In this document: in pieces, positions 58,483 through 64,000 of the stretch
Position numbering within the stretch: the stretch's first letter is position 1
Layout: each line of letters begins with the position of its first letter
Source of the DNA: Haematococcus lacustris
Taxonomy: Eukaryota > Chlorophyta > Chlorophyceae > Chlamydomonadales > Haematococcaceae
Assembly: GCA_030144725.1 (NCBI GenBank)
Contig: JASKMD010000018.1
Span: 736,096-800,095 of the forward strand
Length of the DNA stretch: 64,000 nt
Direction of reading: 5' to 3'
Made by a program: the position numbers and the translations under genes
Notes under the pieces: generated by a model
The model's input: the letters and a program-made list of their open reading frames with translations, nothing else
Databases searched by the model: none
What the model was told of the DNA's origin: nothing

Positions 58483-59082
58483 GTGCTCATTGATTCATAT
58501 CATCTTAGACTTGACCATTAAGTTACACAGTACAGCCAAGCCCTAACAACGAAGCCAACATGTTACAAAATAAATCGGCAGCATGGAGGCTGCATGAAGT
58601 TCTCGCAAAGGAACTGCGAAGGAAGCAAAGGCATCGCGCAAGAATTAGGACTGCCCCGCCAAGCTGGCAATAACAGCCAGGAGCGGCCAGGAGCAGCCAA
58701 CAGGGCCGGCAGCATCTCTCACCACCAGGGGCGATGATGTAGATGCTAGCCACGAACACACCGTAGCCACTAGCCAGCCAGCCATTTACCCAGCAACCGC
58801 ACAACATCAGCGATTAGCCACAAAAGGTAGCGGACAACAACACAGGCGGACACGACGCAGTCATCAACAGCCAGGAGCGGCATAGCGGTTGCAGCCAGGA
58901 GCAGCCAGCAGCTAGGAGCATATCATAGCCAAAAGCTTAGCTGCGAGCCTGCCAGCCATGCGACCAGGATGAGCGAAGGGGCCAAGATGTAGCGAGATTG
59001 CTAGCCAGGGAAAGGTGCGACGTGAGGGAAAGGTCATAGCGAAGATCATCGACAAATGCAAAGAATGTGCTTCTCATGTGGC

Positions 59083-60340
59083 TCGGGTTGCTTGCAGGTG
59101 GAACGCCAAGAACTCAAGATAAGAACAACATGGCACAATGAAGACAATAAAGACCATACCCCTATGCCAGGTAAGTGCCTTCGTCATGCAACACATGACA
59201 GCCAGCTTGCCATGATGTTATGCCAGCCTCAATGTAAGCACGTCCCTTGCTTGCTGCAGGTCTGATGCCTACACTCCTGCCCTTGCCTCCTTCCCACTTC
59301 CCTACCCTGTGCCACCACCACCACCACCACCACGTCTCCCTACCCCGCACTTCCCCCTCCCCCTAACCTCCCTACCCTACCCTACCCAGTAGCCAGGAGA
59401 CCCACCCCCTCCCTATCCTACCTTGCAACCTGGAACCATCCCCTCCACCTCCACCTTCCCCTCTCCCACTCCCACTCCCACTCCCCCATCAACAAAGGTA
59501 CGCCCACCACTGCCACCCCTATCTCTTGCCCAACGCCGGGAGGAACCACTCAGGTAAGAAGCTTAGTATGCTCTAGTCCCACTCACAAACCTAATGAGCG
59601 GCGAGCCCCCACCCAATGTGTTTGTGACCCCTTGTTTGCTGCAGGTCCTCCCCTCCCCTACTCCCTACTCCCTCCCCTCTCCTCCCCTGCAGCCATGAGC
59701 AGTAAGCAAGAGCAGCAGCCAAGAGCAGCAGATAGGAGGCGCTTGGAGCGGCAGCCAGGACTTCAGGTGAGTGCACATGCTCTGGTGGTGTCAGCCTACC
59801 CAGCCCAGTTCTGGTCATGCATGTCCTTATTCATCTGCGTGTTGGCTGATGTTTGCTTGCAGTTGTTGACAGCTGGAGCATGACAGGTGTAGCATAGCTT
59901 GGTGATTCCAAGCAAGGCGGTAGCGGCGTCACATGGAGCATAACTGTAAGTGGCCAGTCCCTGCACATGAGTTGTCCCCAACGCCAAGCCTAATTGCAAG
60001 GATGCCTCTTGCTGCCGCAGGTCTGATGGTCACACTGCTGCCCATTGCCCCCTTCTCCCTTCCCTGCCCCATCCCACCACCACCACTTCCGAGTCTGCCA
60101 CCTACCTACCCTCCTCCCCTCCCCTGTCCTTCCCCCCACCCCATGGCACCCAGCAGCCCTTGGCGTAACAGCTTGGAGCGGGCAGCCTGGAGCGGGCAAC
60201 CTGGAGCCAAGCCTAGACCAGCCCAGCCTAACCTAGCCTAGCCTAGCCCAGCCCAGCCCAGCCCAGCCCAGCCCAGCCCAGCCTAGCCTAGCCTAGCCCA
60301 GCCTAGCCCAACCTGATTTGGTGCCATGGGGCATAGGCAG
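59083..60340 (+). CDS. Pro/Gln/Arg-rich plus-strand module of the element, copy 2 (function unknown)
   Basis: Parallel to the 50380-52965 module: exon 59098-59170 (VERQELKIRTTWHNED), an exon at ~59695-59766 (SSKQEQQPRAADRRRLERQ) with a following intron (59767-59862, GTGAGTGC...TTGCTTGCAG) closely matching 52094-52187, the reiterated intron-like unit at 59946, then a Pro-rich exon ending in AWSGQPGA. No domain recognised. Confidence 0.3.
59946..60020 (+). repeat. Reiterated intron-like unit, copy 4
   Basis: 75 bases, GTAAGTGGCCAGTCCCTG...CCTCTTGCTGCCGCAG, with GTCTGATGGTCACAC after it. The acceptor half also occurs alone at 59228-59259. Confidence 0.7.
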
Positions 60341-60833
60341 CAAGGCAAAGTGCTTAAGGTGATAAGTGATAAGGTGTTAGCCCACAGCAAGGAGGTGCAG
60401 CCAGTCCTTGTGGTTGTGCACATGGCATAAGTGGTGTGTAAGGCATGAGTCGCTGTGTTGTTGCTGTAGTGATGTTGTGTTGTGTTGTTGTGTGGTGTTG
60501 TCACCTTGCATCAATGCATGTGCTTAGCATCAGCAATACATGTCGTTTGTAGTGGTGTTGCGAGGTGTTCGGGCGTCGTTGCATACGTTGTGTAGTGGTG
60601 CTGCGAGGTATTCAGGCGACGATGCATACATTTTGCAGTGGTGTTGCGTGGTGTTGCAAGGTGTATGGACGTAACGACTTGTACTCTGCAGAACCTGTGC
60701 GAGGTGTTTGAGCAAGGTGTGCGAGGTGTTTGTGGAAGGTGATTTAGCGTTGAGACGTGTCTTATGTAGGTCCTTTGCGACGTGTTGCGAGGTGTTGCGA
60801 CGTTAAGACATGTACTTTAATGTTGACCGGCAG

Positions 60834-61366
60834 GACCCTGCAAACGTGTAGCAGGACCCTGCAAACGAGGTTGGTAGGACCCTGCACAGGGTCACCAGAA
60901 CCCTGCACAGGGTTGCAGGACCCTGTAAAATGGTCAGTAGGACCCTGTAAAATGGTCGGCAGGACCCTGCACAGGGTCACCAGGACCCTGCACAGGGTCA
61001 CCAGGACCCTGCGCAGGGTCACAGGACCCTGTAAAATGGTCAGTAGGACCCTGTAAAATGGTCGGCAGGACCCTGCACAGGGTCACCAGGACCCTGCGCA
61101 GGGTCACAGGACCCTGTAAAATGGGCATTAGGACCCTGTAGAATGGTTTCCAGGACCCTGCACAGGGTCGGCAAGACCCTGCGCAGGGTTGCAGGACCCT
61201 GCAAATGGTCGGCAGGACCCTGCAAATGAGGTCAGTAGGACCCTGCGCAGGGTCGCTAGGACCCTGCGCAGGGTCACAGGACCCTGCAAATGGTCGTCAG
61301 GACCCTGCAAATGGCCGATGCGCTAGGACCCTGCGCAGGGTCGGCAGGACCCTGCGCAGGGTTTTT
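60834..61366 (+). repeat. Right subterminal tandem array (AGGACCCTGCGCAGGGTC core)
   Basis: About 24 GCAGGACCCTG units with CACAGGGTC, CGCAGGGTC or AAATGGTC endings. Inverted counterpart of 46850-47237. Confidence 0.85.
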
Positions 61367-61370
61367 TCGG

Positions 61371-61513
61371 ATTTCAAATGGCTATAACATCGCAGCAACA
61401 TTGAGTTTTTCAATGACAACAACGGCGATGAGTCGGCCTTTCCTGGGGCTATCTGCGGTATGCCTCCCGGGAGAAATGATGTGTGTGACTTCCGGCCTTA
61501 ATCGGCGCGAGTG
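61371..61513 (-). repeat. Right terminal inverted repeat of the CACTA-like complex
   Basis: Reverse complement of 46695-46838 with about 13 differences; ends GGCGCGAGTG at 61513. Confidence 0.8.
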
Positions 61514-61924
61514 AAACTCACTGCAGTTGGGGTGGCTTTGAGCCATGATTCCGAGACAACAGTCACACAGACTAAAGACAGCCTATTCAAGCTAGTCAAC
61601 AAGTAAGGAGCACGACAGGCCAGATGATAAGTAAGCTTAGACAGCCCCTAACCAGTCACTTGTTTCACAGGTCATGGCAGGAAGCTAAGTATCCAACGCA
61701 CCCAGACAGACGGGCTCTCAGGGTGCGTCTGCAAGCATGGTTTGCGTCAAGATGGCAAGTGAAACAGCGGACCTACAAGACATGTATTTCACAGGTATTG
61801 TGAATAGCCATGCTAACGAGCAAGCGCACACAACAGTAGTCGCCAATAGCACTTGCCTTACCATCTCCTGTACACGTACTAACCTACTGAAACACCAATG
61901 CAACATGCACAGCCTTGCTCGCTC
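61514..61924. other. Region between the element's right end and the Gln-rich gene
   Basis: No supported coding sequence. Probably 5' flank or leader intron of the downstream gene. Confidence 0.4.
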
Positions 61925-64000
61925 ATGCCTGCAGCCACATTTCAGCAGAAGCTGCCCGATGAGTACCTACATCTCAGATCCGAATGCAAGCAGCTGTGGC
62001 AATCGGTGGCTACACAGCAGCAATCAAGCCAACAAAGCACGTCACAGGTTGCTTCAGCCACTTCAACTCAGCATCAAGTACAGACGCAGCAGCAGCAGCA
62101 ACAAGGGCAAAGCCAGTGGCTGGTGGGTGGCCAAGGGCAGCAGCAGCAGCAGCAGGAGCTGAGCCAGGAGCAGCAGCATGGGCAGGGGCAGCACGGGCAG
62201 CAACGACACAGCCAGCAGCAACTGCAGCAGGGGCATGGGCAGGGCCAGGGGCATGGGCATGGGCAGGGGCAGCAGCAGCAGCAGGAGCTGAGCCAGGAGC
62301 AGCAGCAGGGGCAGGGGCAGCATGGGCAGCAACGACACAGGCAGCAGCAACTGCAGCAGGGGCAGGGGCAGGGGCAGGGGCAGGGGCAGGGGCAGGGGCA
62401 GGGGCAGGGGCAGGGGCAGGGGCAGAGGCAGGGGCAGGGGCAGGGGCAGCAGCAGCAGCTGAGATCAGAGCCACCTACCGCATGGACATCATCTGCAGGG
62501 ACCTCCAGGGTAGCAGCAACACCTGCGGGGTCTTCGGAGGCAGCAAGGCCAGCAGCAGCAGCACCAGATGCGGCAGGGCAGCAAGCTGAGGCAGGCTTGT
62601 CGTCAGCAGCAAAGAAGCGAAAAACAGGGCCAACCCCTGGGCTGCAGGTACGAAAGTCTCGGGCCATCAATTTGTACACGTGCATGCCATGCTTTTGTAT
62701 ACGTTTAAATTGATATGCATACATGTCTTGTGACGATATGTCAATATCAAAGGATGCTGTATGAAGCCAAACTATAGTATACGTGCCACACGATTGTACA
62801 CGAGCCAAGCTTGAAAGACTCAAACATACGTAATACGTCATGTGGCTCCAAGTACCTTGCCTGACTATTTGCCAACCACTGAATTGCTGCAGGTTCAATG
62901 GTCCCAACCTCCCCTTCCCCAGCCCAGCCCAGCCCAGCCCAGCCCAGCCCAGCCCAGCCCAGCCCAGCCCAGCCCAGCCCAGCCCAGCCCAGCCCAGCCC
63001 AGCCCAGCCCAGCCCAGCCCAGCCCAGCCCAGCCCAGCCCAGCCCAGCCCAGCCCAGCCCAGCCCAGCCCAGCCCAGCCCAGCCCAGCCCAGCCCAGCCC
63101 AGCCCAGCCCCAGCCCCAGCCCCGCCGCCCAGCCCCCACCCCCACCCACCCACCCCCACCCACCCACCCCCACCCCCACCCCCACCCCCACCCCCACCCA
63201 CCCACCCCCACCCACCCACCCCCACCCACCCACCCCCACCCCCACCCACCCACCCCCACCCCCACCCCCACCCCCACCCCCACCCCCACCCACCCACCCC
63301 CACCCCACCCCCCACCCCCACCCACCCACCCCCACCCCCACCCACCCACCCCCACCCACCCACCCCCACCCCCACCCCCACCCCCACCCCCACCCCCACC
63401 CCCACCCCCACCCCCACCCCCACCCCCACCCCCCACCCCCACCCCCACCCCCACCCCCACCCCCACCCCCACCCCCCACCACCTCCTCCATCACCCTACC
63501 ACAAGAAGCAGGCGCATGGAGCGCCGGAGCAGCCAGGAGCTGCAGCCATGGAGGCGCTGCCAGGTAGGTATAGAAGTGGCGCTAGCAAAGTGTGAGTGGC
63601 CAGCCCTTGCACATGAGTGGTCCGATGCCCAGCCTAACCGCAAAGTTGCTCCTTGTTTACTGCAGGTCCAATGGTCAGCCCTCCCCCCTTCCCCCCCCTT
63701 CCCCCTTCCCATCCCTGTCCCACCACCTCCAAGCCTGGCACCCCACCTACCTCCCGCCTTTCCCACCCCCCGCCCCACGACACACGCTGCAGCCCTCTCC
63801 CTACCCTACCCTTGGCGTAGCAGCCCTCTCCCTACCCTACCCTTGGCGTAGCAGCCCTCTCCCTACCCTACCCTTGGCGTAGTAGCCCTCTCCCTACCCT
63901 ACCCTTGGCGTAGCAACCTGGAGCGGGCAACCTGGAGCGGGCAGCTTGGAGTAGCAGCCCACCCAGCCCACCCTGGCCATGCCATGCCCACACACCACAA
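61925..64000 (+). CDS. Gln-rich protein gene with nuclear-localisation-like motif, continues past the window
   Basis: The first exon is read as 61925-62647 (241 codons, phase 0, donor GTACGA weak). It opens [20 protein letters not shown] and runs into long Gln, Gln-Gly and Gln-His tracts, including a tandem ~128-bp duplication (62155-62282 and 62283-62410). It ends with [14 protein letters not shown], a basic nuclear-localisation-like cluster. After an intron, an exon from ~62893 ([11 protein letters not shown]...) runs into the CCCAG and C/A arrays and reaches [14 protein letters not shown] near 63510, then a donor at 63563 or 63592. The latter exons resemble the modules at 50380 and 59083. 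Function unknown; the Gln-rich composition suggests, but does not show, a transcription-related role. Confidence 0.4.
62353..62447 (+). repeat. (GGGGCA)n run within the Gln-rich exon
   Basis: About 15 hexamers, here read in frame as Gln-Gly repeats; same hexamer as the intronic arrays at 15405 and 30158. Confidence 0.9.
62917..63110 (+). repeat. (CCCAG)n pentamer array, about 38 copies
   Basis: Pure CCCAG, all frames open. A shorter CCCAG/CCTAG tract occurs at 60230-60310. Confidence 0.95.
63128..63480 (+). repeat. (CCCCCA / CCCA)n C/A-only array
   Basis: About 350 bases of C and A with mixed CCCCCA and CCCA units; no T and almost no G. Predicted His-Pro/Thr-Pro polymers are artefacts or low-complexity coding. 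Confidence 0.95.
63592..63665 (+). repeat. Reiterated intron-like unit, copy 5 (outside the element)
   Basis: 74 bases, GTGAGTGGCCAGCCCTTG...CTCCTTGTTTACTGCAG, with GTCCAATGGTCAGCCC after it. The only copy found beyond the right terminal repeat. Confidence 0.7.
63791..63914 (+). repeat. 31-bp tandem repeat, four copies
   Basis: Units of AGCCCTCTCCCTACCCTACC + CTTGGCGTAGC. The CTTGGCGTAGC part also occurs singly at 52417 and, with one change, at 60164. Confidence 0.9.

Larger units (their letters stand above)
46695..61513. mobile_element. CACTA-superfamily-like DNA transposon complex (14.8 kb) with long inverted terminal repeats
   Basis: The two ends are inverted copies of ~143 bp, about 90% identical by eye, both starting CACTCGCGCCGATTAAGGCC. 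Next come inverted subterminal tandem arrays (46850-47237 and 60834-61366). Inside are transposase halves on the minus strand and two copies of a plus-strand Pro/Gln-rich module. Additional internal end-like sequences at ~49576, 53830, 55738 and 57525 show that more than one related element is involved. CACTA transposons typically start CACT(A/G), have subterminal repeats and make 3-bp target duplications. No matching duplication is visible here (CTT before, AAA after). It lies 110 bases beyond the stop of helicase copy 2. Confidence 0.62.

Noticed and set aside
15391..62447. GGGGCA arrays as a CRISPR-like or telomeric structure
   Set aside because: No spacers, no cas genes, uniform hexamer: simple expansion only.

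Overview
The window looks like nuclear DNA of a chlamydomonadalean green alga, similar in style to Haematococcus or volvocine genomes. This rests on the GC-rich, intron-dense genes with GTGAGT/GTAAGT donors and YTGCAG acceptors, the proteins rich in Gln, Ala, Pro and Ser, a TGTAA polyadenylation-type signal and massive simple-sequence expansions inside introns. The species assignment is inference. No bacterial operon, CRISPR array, rRNA or intact tRNA is visible.

Region 1 (1-7324, + strand) is the 3' part of a gene for an Atg11/FIP200-like autophagy scaffold. One of its introns holds about 88 copies of a 23-bp repeat.

Region 2 (8312-46584, + strand) is a tandem pair of paralogous genes. Each encodes an SF1 (UvrD-like) helicase fused to a C-terminal PD-(D/E)XK nuclease, behind a basic N-terminus that resembles an organelle-targeting peptide. 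Splice phases link 24 exons of copy 1 (8312-22502) into one reading frame of 1318 codons plus stop. Copy 2 (24294-46584) keeps nearly every exon, mostly at identical length, but has frame-breaking indels in three exons, a reiterated exon 4, and introns swollen by insertions. The largest of these holds about 7.7 kb of (GGGGCA)n. Copy 1 has a (GGTAGT/GGCAGT)n array of about 1.55 kb in intron 18.

Region 3 (46695-61513) is a mobile-element complex bounded by about 143-bp inverted repeats that begin CACTCGCGCC. Inside are tandem arrays sharing a CCCTG..CAGGG core, two halves of a Tnp2/Plavaka-like (CACTA-superfamily) transposase on the minus strand, and two copies of a Pro/Gln-rich plus-strand module. 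The halves and the extra internal ends show nesting or rearrangement.

Region 4 (61514-64000) has a Gln-rich gene with a nuclear-localisation-like motif. Its downstream exons carry (CCCAG)n and C/A-rich expansions and one more copy of a ~75-bp intron-like unit also found four times inside the element complex.

The two points of most interest are the organelle-directed helicase-nuclease pair and the CACTA-like complex with its shared arrays and recurrent intron-like units.
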